The notes below the pieces were generated by a model. The model searched no databases. It was not told the DNA's origin and saw nothing but the letters and a program-made list of their open reading frames with translations. Of a stretch of DNA of 64,000 bases, positions 51,090 to 62,230 are shown one piece after another. The DNA is taken from assembly GCA_000507305.1 (NCBI GenBank), contig DF241564.1:1-64000 (forward strand), read 5' to 3'. The DNA comes from Breviolum minutum Mf 1.05b.01. Its lineage: Eukaryota > Sar > Dinophyceae > Suessiales > Symbiodiniaceae. The stretch's first letter is position 1, and each line of letters opens with the position of its first letter. The position numbers were made by a program, and so were the translations under genes.

Positions 51090-52830
51090 GAACCAGGCAA
51101 AGCGCAGCAACATGATATCGAGTTTACGAGAAAAAACTGTCTACTGAACAAATTACAAGAATTTGGAGTTGGAGCTCGCGACTGCAGCACAAAGCATTCA
51201 CCTGCATCAGCATAGGTCCCAGCGTCGCTTGTTTAATCTAAGCGTCGCTTGTGTGGTGTTTCATCATCAACCACGCAGCACACTGCCATTGGATGACATG
51301 GACAGTCCTCCATCTGCGGATAGAAAACCGATTGGCGCAAGTGGCTCTTAGCAGGTTTCGCCTCCACAAAGGTGCAGCACTCCAAAACTTTGTTGTTCCG
51401 CAGAGGTTGATAGCCATTTCGCTAGGATATATTCCAATATATATTTCAGGGACCAACAATCAGTTTCTTATAGTTTCTTGGAATCTAGAATCTACCGGCC
51501 CGGTTGCAATGAAAGTTCTCCAAATCATGAATCCAATCAGATAATCAATCCATCCTCGTCCGCTGGCAAGCGTAGACTGGTCATCGTCGTCGCAGGCACC
51601 GCAAACCTGGCACAGGTTTGTTCGTTGCGTCGTTGCGTGGCGATGCGAACCAAACTGCCTGGCCGCTTGGCCTGATGACCGAGCGCGGCATGCAATCCTG
51701 TGAGCGGTGGGATGGAGTTTTTCTATGAAATTTGTGGTCATACCTTCAAAGGTGTGCTATCGTGGAGAAGGGCCGTGTTCATCTTGCTGTGCAAAAGAGG
51801 GTGATCTGTAAGATCTGAGTCTAGCACTTCACAATATCATTACATGTTGTTCTGAGAGATTGGATTGTCACCAGCATTTCAGTTCTAAACATCCAATTCG
51901 CAATCCTGCTCTCCAACATCCTTTCATGCTCAGTCATGCTGGCATTGCTTGGAATGTTTACGCAAGTCGCACATTCACATACCGTTGGCCAAAAGTACAA
52001 CAAAATCACTTCTTCCCTGCCTGCGCACCACAACCCTGCCGGTCATTGTAGAGAACAAAGGTAAAAATTCCTCCCAAGCGTGGCTCCTGAAACATGAGCC
52101 ACAAAATCTTCGAATGACTTAGACATCTGTGAGATTGGTGCAAAACTGCCAGTGGCCAAGTTCCTGAGATCAAAGGAACATTGGGTGACTTCAGGCTTAA
52201 ATAACTTAAGTCTGTTGAAACTACAACATTATCAAATCTGGATTTTGAAATGAAAGGGATTCATGACATCAATCATGATCGATATGAACGCCTTGATGTC
52301 ATTGCAGTGAACGTAGACATCACCGCCGTGTAAATTGCTTCGCGAATCCCTGGAGTGTCAAAGTGCTCTGGACAAGCGGTAATGGAACTGAAAAGCAAAA
52401 GACGGGTACAACATCTCATGATTTCAATGTACATACATTTACATAGATAATTGCACTGTACCTCAAATCAAATCATCTTCAAACCTACATCATCTCAAAC
52501 ATGTTTCAAGTTCTCTCAAATCTACTCCTTTCATCTAACAAGGGGCACAATCCGGCACCTGCGTGGGAGATGAATAGGAGATAGCCATCCAAAGGAATTG
52601 AATCCCTGCATCGCAAATCCAAACCAAAGAAGACTCGTGATGCATTTTCAGAATTTCGCAATTGCATTTTCTGAACACTGAAGATGCATTTAGATTTAGC
52701 ACCTTTTCCAAGTTTCTATAGCTTTTCTAAAGCTTGATTTATTACTGAAATTGATAATCTGAAGGGTTTTGAAACAAAATCCTTTCAAACTCATCTCAAC
52801 TTGTACACAATTTCCTTCTATATACTTTTT
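51090..52830. other. Interval without a resolved gene
   Basis: A minus-strand frame near 51580-51700 (QVCGACDDDDQSTLASGRGW) might be an exon. Elsewhere only short frames on both strands are seen, with no motif recognised. Confidence 0.3.
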
Positions 52831-52839
52831 CTGAATTGC

Positions 52840-53030
52840 CATCCAGTCCGATCCGTTCCGTTTTTTTTCTCTTCGGGCCTTATTCTGCCACTCCACCAAA
52901 ACGCCAACGCCTCTTCCTTCAAAGCGTCGACCCCAGGTGTCCTGCGCCGCATCCTGGTGAATGACACGCTGGGGAATCCAGGAGTTCCTGGGAACAAAAG
53001 CGGCCCCCAAATCTGGGAGGTAAAATCTGT
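52840..53030 (-). CDS. Exon of an unassigned protein
   Basis: The minus strand reads DLGAAFVPRNSWIPQRVIHQ then DAAQDTWGRRFEGRGVGVLV then EWQNKARREKKRNGSDWMA. It is basic and probably soluble. The frame degenerates below 52840, marking the likely donor. No family is recognised. Confidence 0.35.
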
Positions 53031-53585
53031 AAATCCAGCATCAATTGAAATATAGGACATACTGAACATGGATATTGAGTATGAAAATTCATCAGTACCT
53101 ACCAGCAGAAAACATATTATGGCAAAAACCAAACACTTTTTTGAGTGAACACAAGTCAAAATTTAACCTTACATTTTTATGTTAACCACAGAGTTTTCCG
53201 TTCAATCCAGCCCTGATGCTCACATCCCGCCAATCGAAACCGTGTGAACTTCGGCGGTGTCGTTTTCAACACATTGGAAACTGTGTTGGAATCCCCGGCG
53301 TGCCTGCGACCAAGGCCTGAGATATTTTTCCAAAAACTTGGTAATTTTGGATATCAAATCCACTCACTTCCAATGGTTTCCAACATGGCTCCATGTCTTT
53401 GGCCGTTCTAAGGTCATGGCTGATCCATCACCTGAGTGCCGGACAAAATTCAAAAATTGACGGCTAACAAACTTCTATGTGGAAGATTCGAAATTCCTGA
53501 GGTTTATAGTCGTTTTGAATTTAATCGAAGCCTGGAAATAAAGTGCATATTCGTGAGATGATCTTTAACCGCTTTGCGACCAAAT

Positions 53586-53810
53586 TCATCTACCATTTGC
53601 TAATGATTCTTCTACTATGTTCAGCCAGCCCTTACAAATGACCATCTCCAATTCTGAAGCACGAACTTCTGCAAAGGCCGAAGCTGAAATCAGCACAGCT
53701 GAATACGGAGCAGGTGTTTTACGCAGCTGTGAGCTGTCTGGCATCGATGTTTTGGCACTTTGTCTGCAAAAGGTGTCAACCCTGGATACGCTACTCGCTA
53801 TGAAAGTCAT
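53586..53810. other. Open frames on both strands, coding strand undecided
   Basis: The plus strand reads LQMTISNSEARTSAKAEAEI and the minus strand PYSAVLISASAFAEVRASEL. Both look protein-like. The minus strand is favoured only because every identified neighbour is on it. Confidence 0.2.
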
Positions 53811-54090
53811 CTTTGTGTTGAATCCTTTGGAGTGTACTCTGTATGCTGTAAACTGACATTCATAGCAGCTCAGACTTCGAACATGAAAGAGGCTGCTGTT
53901 GCACGTGCAAGCGCAAAGAGAACTGCTTTTTTCCCCTGAAATTTATGAGCTGAGACTAGAAGGAATGCGCATTCTTTGAAATGATTCATGCTCACCAATT
54001 GTACACATAATCATGCCTTGTACCCAAGTCCTTCAAATCAAGATTTTTATGCATCTTTTAACATGTTGAAAAACACCTTCATGTCATTGT

Positions 54091-54108
54091 CATATATATA
54101 TATATAGA
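54091..54108. repeat. (TA)n microsatellite
   Basis: A TA run in a gap without a recognised gene (53.9-54.5 kb). Confidence 0.8.
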
Positions 54109-54559
54109 TATAATATGTATCCCTTCCCAAACTTCACAGTGACCTTGCCCACTATCTTTTTTGTTGTGATATCTTTTGATCAGAAACCTCTACGGTACTG
54201 ATCTTTCAACCAACTTCTCGAAGATTCTCGAGAACAAACACATTAACGGGCTAAACCCAGGAGCAAGGCTCCAGTGGCAGTTCAGACAGAACAGCAGTTT
54301 GACTTTAAAATTGCCTTTTAGCTACTGCAACTAATGATCTTATCTGCCAAAAAAAACGAAGCAATTCAAATCTGTCTGTATGATTATGTATGTATATCTT
54401 CTACGAGAAATCAGTACCCAAAGAAATGAACTCGCAAAAAAGCTATGATGAATCTGGTGGTCTGCCATTCATCTGTCCTACATTCAGCTTGAAATGAATT
54501 TGATGTTAAGATTTGTATCTCAAGACTTCCTTGACGACATCATTTCATGCATCCAGTTT

Positions 54560-57440
54560 GGATCAGTTTGGTGTCCTTATCAAGCTGCTTGATTGCTCCA
54601 CGCTTGCATTTACTGAATCCCTTCAGGTGCGACTCACTTTGGACTGGGGATCTCCTGGCCATTGAAATCTCAAAAACTTCGACCGCTGTGGATGAAATCT
54701 TCACAAACGTCTGGGGAAAGTGCAGGTTTTTGTTAATCTATGCTATCAAATGAATTATAGAAATCAATTGAACCCAACAACCTTAGTGATCAACCCAATG
54801 GAACACAGCCCTAAACATTTACAGTATAGTATGTGTCACAACATAATTTCGGTGGCGCAAACATCCAAGAAATATTTTCTTGTGGATTCTTGATCAATCA
54901 GAAAAATCCATGCTTCAAACAGCCCAATGTGCATTTGTTTCGATCATCCCTGACAACATCTTCCATGATGAATGAAAACATAATAAACAACTAGCCCCAA
55001 AGGAAACTCCTCTTCTAGCAAACCAGAAAAGGAACTGGCTCACGATTTCATGATACAACTATTGATTCACCCGGAACACCCGGAACCATGTATGTTTCCT
55101 TCGCATTGAAAATCGGCCAAGGGCCATCGGCCGAGTTCGGGCCGTCGACCAGTTTGGTGAAAACTCCAAGGAGTTGCCATTGCATCACGTTATCCCAAAA
55201 GATAAGTGAGCAACCAAAACCTTTTGATGATTTGGGCCTGATGGCAATCCCAAGACATGAAACAATCCTAGGAATATCTTAAATCAATCGGATAGCAGCT
55301 ACTCTTCGTAGCGCTCCCTCACCCTGCGTTGTTAAACGCTCTGTGCCGCAAATCACTGAATGGTCTCGCCCTCTGCATAGTAGGTGTCAAACACGGCCTT
55401 TGTGCGTCGATTTTTGACACCGTTCAACGCTGCTTGATGAGGCAGCCAATAAAAGAAAGAAACTTCTTTTTGAACTGCAGCAAAACACCCCCCCCTCTAT
55501 TTAACCAAATCCTATCATCCTATCTGTTCATACACAATCTGGCTGTAATCTGTGTATCTCTGCTTATCTCGTTGCTCTCAGTAATTCATTCACATATTGA
55601 TCTGACAGTATCATACCCTGTCTGTTCTTTCATCCATGAAGAAGGGATTGCTAGATATTGCTACAACTACATCACTCAAATCAATTCAGCACTACTGCGG
55701 GGCTGTAAAAAACTAGACCATCTGCATCTCAACTAGCCCTGCACATCCTACCCGCCTGAACCTTCTTGATCTGCGGAGCATCTTTGCCACCAGAGAATGC
55801 TGCATTTTGCCTAAAATGGAAAGGTCGTTTTGCAAAACAACCGGTAAATGTGCAAAACGACCTCTTCCTCTCTTCTGTACAAACAACCATGACATGTATC
55901 ACATGCTGTTGCTTCCTTCATAGCCGACAATATCTTATACGTCCCCCTTCCCATCATCCAAAATCATTGCATCCAAAGGTCTGATTCACCTAGCAACCGA
56001 CGAATCAAAAACGGTGTACCCGCTACAAGCAACAAAAGAAAACTGGGTGAAACTGGATGTGGCAAGATGAGACGAAGCCATGATTCTCGCTGAGAATGAA
56101 AATGGACTAAAATCCCCTAGTTGCACAAGTTATCAAGTTCAATATTGAATAGAATCATCACTTGTGCAACGTGCAACTTCAAACCTGCAAAAAAGCTGAG
56201 AAAAGCAGGGAAACACAGCATTTTTGTCTGACTCTAAAAGATTCAACAGGGCTCATCAACTTATCATGTTCTCAACCCCATGGCCTGGAAGACGAGAAAT
56301 CCGATGACCCTCAGTTTCAACTCAATGGAAAGGTCTGGTGAACAATAGAAGGGTGACTATAACGAACATGCATCAATGAAACGAATCTGCTTCATAGGCG
56401 CTGATGAACAGAATTGACTGGTGTATATTCACGGGATGATTCTTGGTGCATTTTATAGGTATATCTTGATACCACATAAAACATTACACAACTCCCTCTG
56501 CGTGTAGCATCTGCCACGGCAAAAATCATTGTGCCTACAACTCGTTTTTGAAGCAATGAACTTGTCTGATATCTTCAGGATTGAATTGAAGGATTGCAAA
56601 GGACCTGGAAAGAATGGATGTTTGGTGCTGGTGGTGGCACCTCTATTGTTGCTGCCATTGTTGATTCAAGATTACCCACCAAACCATTTCCAAAAAAACA
56701 GGTTCAAATGGAAAATTTCCAGTGCTGCAAAGAGTCCCTAAGAAGATGAGTCCAAAGCTGATGACGGCACCCATGCTACCAGTGTCCACTGGTTCATCCC
56801 GGCGAATCTGACATGGAAAAATTGGGGAAAAACTGGGAAAATTCCAAAATGGTGGAAAGTAACGTCAAGTCAACGGCAATTTTTTGAGTGCACAATATGC
56901 TAGGGATTCATGAAAACCCGTTGTTGGGGTTGTCTAATTTTAGGACACTACCACGCGTGAGGCAGCACCAATTCCATCCATTTCAAGCTTGAAATAGCCA
57001 AAATTCTCCGCCGAACCTTTGCAAAATTGCTTAAACGTACCAGCCTCGTCATCATAGTCATCATCATCGTCATCGTCCTCATAGGTCCTACCTTGCTACG
57101 CTGAAGGCTTCTGTGTGACTTGGCTATCTGTGGAATTTCACGAAGGACTTCTGTGCGCAATGTGAATGGTCAAATGGACAAACTTGGCAGACTAGAATTG
57201 TAATCTATGAGATTTCAATGTATCATTTTGCGTCACTCACTGATAGTTTCATAAGTCTGAAAATCCAACAAATCGTAGTTTTTGATATGTGCAACATGTT
57301 CGACGTTGGAAAATATCAGTGAAATCTCTATGAACACCGTGCAAAGGTCCAACAACTCATGGAACAAACTTGGCAAATATGAAGCAACGCTGATATGCAA
57401 ACCGAGTTGCTTGACATAGTCTGCAGGGCGGGATCGCAAG
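54560..57440 (-). CDS. Scattered exons of unassigned minus-strand gene(s), partly membrane-embedded
   Basis: Readable exons, high to low: about 57240-57430 (ADYVKQLGLHISVASYLPSL then FHELLDLCTVFIEISLIF), about 56945-57085 (an acidic run EDDDDDDYDDEAG, then TFKQFCKGSAENFGYFKLEM then DGIGAASRVV), about 56735-56815 (RRDEPVDTGSMGAVISFGLI then FLGTLCSTG, a membrane-type segment), about 55090-55190 (NVMQWQLLGVFTKLVDGPNS then ADGPWPIFNAKE) and about 54560-54730 (TFVKISSTAVEVFEISMARR then GAIKQLDKDTKLIQTGC). The first three fit one membrane protein. No family is recognised; exon membership and borders are uncertain. Confidence 0.4.
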
Positions 57441-57774
57441 AATCAATGGAAGAAAACACGTGGAAGGTACGTGCATCGTGTTTATCAAATGTCATAAATC
57501 TATGAATGTTCAACTGGATTGGATTTCGTCCTCTTGTCTTCACAACTAATAGGAGTAGTCCAAGGAAGCCTGAGGTTCAAGTATGCATACATATGTGACT
57601 TAAGCGTAGTATTCTAATATAGAATATATTCACATATACACTAGAATTCATAATATCTATGTATTACACTCCAATATAATGTTTGTTTTTGTAAATGTAT
57701 CAACTTTCAACACATGACTGCTACTTGTCGCACTTAGTGCTTGTCCGACTCGTCCAGTTGCCACTGTCAACATG

Positions 57775-57905
57775 TCAAGCCGTCGCCTTGCTGGGAGTCT
57801 TTGGTGCTGCAGGTGTCCTTGAGGGCATCTCGCCAAAGTCGAAATCATCGCCAGCGGCCTGGAATCTCCATGGCCCGTTTGCTCGCAATCGAAGGACATA
57901 GGGGT
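57775..57905 (-). CDS. Terminal exon, Pro/Ala/Thr-rich C-terminus
   Basis: The minus-strand frame reads RANGPWRFQAAGDDFDFGEM then PSRTPAAPKTPSKATA and stops with TGA at 57775-57777. The Pro-Ala-Thr-Lys style matches the cassette array upstream (62.2-64.0 kb). It may therefore be the C-terminus of the same gene, although the link is not proven. Confidence 0.45.
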
Positions 57906-58054
57906 GAAAAAAAAAGTGAATCATTAAACCCGTGTTATTAACCTTTCAACAACCAAAGGAAGAAACCCTACGAAAACTTGAAGAAAAGGTGGAACTCAAA
58001 TAAAACCAACATTAAGAGGTGTGGTCGCATTGATCTCAATGTAATCTGACTAAA

Positions 58055-60280
58055 TCATGCAGCACCAGATTCAGCACATCCGTGGTCCTTTAGCACAACT
58101 GACGAGGATCTTGCGTTGGAGACCGACAGAAAGCCTGCCGGTTGGAAGTGGTCGCGGTCAATGTCAAATATGGTCAGTTTCACAAAAGGCATGGTGTCTA
58201 CCACCAGGTTGGCACAATCTCCAATATCCAAAAATATGTCGCTGATTCTCAGCCAGAGCTGAAAAACGATGGCATGGAGGAATCCAACTTTTTCATTTGC
58301 AACTGCCTCGAGTGGAACAAAAACGACCATCCCCATCCAACCAGAACCGGTTCACCTAGAGCTCCAAATCTCCAAAGACAACTCAACAGCGCAAAACCTT
58401 GGTTTTCAAACATCAACGGCCTGGTGTCAATGATCAGTGGTGATTAGTGGTCAAAAATTCATGAAGAAACATCTTTTGGAATCTCCGGAAATAACGCTGC
58501 TTATATGCAAAACCTGAGGTTGGATATATATATATATATATGATATATAATATACAAAGATATTTGCTATATCTGATTATGACTGACACTGACACTTTCA
58601 GCCGAGTCAACCAAGGATTCCCCCAAAGTTCCCTCGCCGCGCCATGGCCTCACATGGTGCTGAAGATATTTGTCGGTTGAAAAATCTCGGAAAAGGGCGG
58701 TTCCCCGCAATGGAACCAAGGTTTCTAATTTTTTCAATGCTTGAAAATTTGGATCCAAACAACAGATCACAACAAAATCCATGTGAAACATCATCTTAGA
58801 AATCCAACCATTTTCCACCGCAAAAATCACCGGGTGAAAAGTCATCATCTACGGATGCTCCGAGCCTGGAGTGAGCCGTGCGGCTGCACGGCTGGACCCC
58901 TTGGTGTCTTGAGCCCAACAGCTGCTCCAATTTTTTTTGCTGATGAATGTATTGTTTGTGGGTAATTCAATGGTAATTTTACAGTTTGTACACAGATATG
59001 CACAAATATGGTGTTTATAACATTTAAGAAGTAACTCAGTATCATGAATCTTTTCTGGAGTTTGCTGGAACGCAACAGTGTGAATGTTCGTGCATCAATG
59101 CAACGTAAGTATAGACAATCCATTTGGGCACAATTTGAGTGGACAATCTTACTTTTTTTTTGAGTATCAGCTCATCATACCCATTTTTTTGTTGAGTAGA
59201 TCCTGATGAACAAGCTGATTCCACAATTTGTGGATATGAACTGGACATGTGTCAAAGATAGCGATCCTCGTCTGGGAAAACTCGGCTGTGTCGATGTAGA
59301 TGAGAAAGTTGTCGCCTGGAAAATCCCCCTTGTGCTGTGGGCCGTGCTGAAAAAGCACAAGTTACAATCCATGAGTTGTCAATTTCTCTGCCTTCATGGA
59401 TTCTAACACACAACATTATCCGTCACGATCCCATGCCTGCGGGGTCGAGCCACATCACCAGAGACGGAGCCTGCACTGACTTGAGATCCACTGCATCTCG
59501 AAAACATCCAGAAAGATCCAACAAAATTGTCAACCACCAATAAAGCTACATGATACAAAAACACTGGCCGCAGAAAAGCAAATAAAATTTCCAAAATATA
59601 ACACGTGCACAATATGAGATTTGGTGGTAATGCAGGACATCTCACAAATGACAGTGAAACAGCAATCAAGAATTATGTCTACATGACTTGATGTCGTTAA
59701 ATACATCAACTCCTTTGAGTTGTCCTGTGTACATCTCTTCGACTTCGGTTTGTTTTCTAGCCATTGGAGTGGAAGCTCCATTGACATTTTTGCAGCCAAC
59801 AAAAAAGAACGGCAAAATTCAATGAACAAACAAAAACACAAATACAATTCCAGGATTGTATATTTTGCATGTAAATGTACATTTCTGACAAGGAATCCCC
59901 GTCGCGTGTTACTTGGGTGACCCAAATTCTGAATCTCAATAAAAATGTGGAGAAGTGTAACATCTCAAAGTTGTCCAAAGATACGGACAGCTTGCCTCTG
60001 GAGGCAGGTGATTGTTGTGAGCTTGACCTTAGGAGAAGTCCTTTTGAATGGTTTTGATATTTTGAAAATATTGCTTTTGCATCTACTGAACTTAGCTTCA
60101 CTTGAACTTCATCTTTTGAAGATCGTAGGTGTTGCTCGGTCTCATCCATTTTGCCATCCAAGGCACATCGATGGTGACACATCCGGCTCGGGTACATCTG
60201 CAGTTTTGTTTGCAGACCTTCAGCAACATCTGCGCAACTTTTCAGAAAGGTGAACAAAAACGTATTTTTATGCTTCAAGC
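58055..60280 (-). CDS. Internal exons of the minus-strand gene above 57.8 kb
   Basis: The frames that read as protein are: about 60070-60240 (CADVAEGLQTKLQMYPSRMC then DETEQHLRSSKDEVQVKLSS), about 59430-59520 (LLDLSGCFRDAVDLKSVQAP then SLVMWLDPAGMGS), about 59190-59330 (GDNFLIYIDTAEFSQTRIAI then FDTCPVHIHKLWNQLVHQDL), about 58600-58830 (LKKLETLVPLRGTALFRDFS then TDKYLQHHVRPWRGEGTLGE) and about 58060-58310 (ISDIFLDIGDCANLVVDTMP then FVKLTIFDIDRDHFQPAG). Their order and strand suit one protein between the cassette array and the terminal exon at 57.8 kb. No family is recognised with confidence. Confidence 0.4.
58523..58541. repeat. (TA)n microsatellite
   Basis: A TA run in a presumed intron. 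Confidence 0.8.
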
Positions 60281-60429
60281 AAGCGATGTTGCCACTGTTT
60301 CTTCATGTCTGTCACCGAGGTTAAAGCTCTTCTACGTTCGCAGCCTCACAAAAGGAGAAGCTTTCCAAAAGGAGAAATTCCCTTTCTTCCAACCGTCCAA
60401 ACAACCAACTTTCACACATGGCTCCACCC

Positions 60430-60510
60430 GGATCCAACCTCGGCCGGTGCCGCTTTGGGCACACCTTTGGAAGGGCCCTTAGGGCCTTTCCTGTCGCAAA
60501 CGTTGGTTGG
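60430..60510 (-). CDS. Diverged Lys-Gly-Pro exon
   Basis: After a GCGACAG acceptor the minus strand reads RKGPKGPSKGVPKAAPAE and meets a GT donor (GAG|GTTGG). The sequence resembles the Lys-Gly-Pro exon of the cassette at 62-64 kb, so it is probably an old copy of that exon in the same gene. Confidence 0.45.
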
Positions 60511-61027
60511 GTGGGTGGGCAGTCTACTTCCAATGATTGCACGACCGCTTTGTTTTGCCAAACCATGGCTACAAATTGGAGTACTATGGATAGTGTGATC
60601 TAAATAGACATGATGATATCGGGATTGTATGGCTGTTTTCACTATTTCAAAACTATTGGGTTGCAGGAAACAAGACACAAAAAACATAGATAACGCATTT
60701 GATGACATCAAATTGTGGGTGTCAACAAAAGCCATATTCTATTTCTCTTGCATCCTTGAACTCCTTAGACTGTCTGTCTTGATTCAAGTCATTCAATTTA
60801 AGTTCAAGTCCTGGCAAGGCTTCCAAACATTTTCCAAGAACAAAAAATCCCAATTTCTGGTGCTAAACAAAACAAAGGTCCTGTTGGGTTCGAAAACATG
60901 TCGAAAAAAAATCGGGTTCTAAGCGCTCAACTTGCCACCCTTTGCAGGTGTAGCCGGACTTTCCATTTCGATTGACCTGGGGAAATGGCTCAATACTTTT
61001 GCCGCACTGACAATGAATTCTAAAATA

Positions 61028-61085
61028 TAGAACTGTATACATATGTATATATACATATATGTGTATATGTATATACGGTACGGTA
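61028..61085. repeat. TATA/CATATG simple repeat
   Basis: Interrupted TA/TG-rich tract in a presumed intron. The frame just below it, about 60920-61010, ends SIEMESPATPAKGGKLSA on the minus strand and may be another Pro-Ala exon. Confidence 0.7.
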
Positions 61086-61659
61086 TATTAGATTCGTCTA
61101 AAAACTCTAAATTCGCGTACTCGCCTAAAACAATTTGATCAGGCAAACACATCAACTAGACTTTGACCTTCGTTGAGTTGACCATGCTTTGACTGGAATT
61201 TAGGTGATTGTAAAGGAAACATCAAAGGAGCCATCTGTCACCATGAGCCCAATACAACTGGATAGAATACTAGAATATTAAAATCGCATTTGTCGTGAGA
61301 AGCGGACAAGCCAACAAGCGTTTGTTTGCAAGTGTTCAACCTACCATGTGTTGCACTGGGTTCGACTGTACGATCATGTACAACCATCTTTCTGACTCAA
61401 GACATGTCATTTGGAAATACATCGAAATACCATGTTTGAAAGACTCGAACAAGAAACACAAACAACCAAAGATCTTCGTGATAAAAACTCATCTGATCCA
61501 GGCTTTTTGTCAACGCCAAAAAAACAAAAATGGGATTCAACCCAACAAATCTTTCAGGATTCATGGATATCTCAGATCTCCTATCAAAAACTCATCAAAG
61601 ATCCCATCAAATATTCAATCCATCCATCAAAAAAATCACCAGAATTTCGGGCCCGGGCT

Positions 61660-61815
61660 CTGTAGTTTCAGCTGGTGGTCCCTTAGCAGGACCTTTTCCA
61701 GGACCCTTTGCAGGGCCTTTCCTAAGTTCACTAAGTGCCGTTTTGGAAAGACCCAAAACGTGTCAACTTTGAGGCCCAGACTTTCCAGTTGCAACCGGGG
61801 TCTCACTGACTTCCT
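61660..61815 (-). CDS. Diverged copy of two cassette exons
   Basis: The minus strand reads QEVSETPVATGKSGPQS near 61750-61810 and ELRKGPAKGPGKGPAKGP then PAETTEPGP near 61660-61720. These are homologous to the EVSETP and Lys-Gly-Pro exons of the 62-64 kb array. Here they lie only about 50 bases apart instead of about 190, so the intron is strongly shortened or the copy is decaying. Confidence 0.45.
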
Positions 61816-62230
61816 GGAAACATGATCTTCCAGAAGCTATCATTGCATTTAGGGATATGTTGTGGTATGATTTTGAAGCAAATCATTTGACTCCAATGGA
61901 GCTCAAGAATTCAATCCATCTAATGGATTCCTTCTTGAGTCCACTTCCTGATGGACTTTGTCTCCGGTTGCAAAGGGCACAAACACATCTTTTGGCTTTA
62001 GACTAAGCTAGATTAACCTTTAATTCTTTGAACCCGTTTAACCACTGTTTTGCATGCTGCATCAAAGGATTGTGGTGATGGCAGGTTCGAATATAGGAGT
62101 TGTGAGAGATCCGCGCGAGTTCAACCAACCGTGCCCTCGTCAACTTCCAAGTCAAACATCCAGCCTCCGGCTGCGGCTGCTCCGGTGCCGCTGTCCTTCA
62201 CAAGCATGAAAAAGAGGTGTAGTATGTCAG

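Noticed and set aside
58600..58830. Possible ion-channel or cyclic-nucleotide-binding exon
   Set aside because: A membrane-like start and an Arg-Gly-Glu-Gly-Thr stretch hinted at it, but no family signature is complete.
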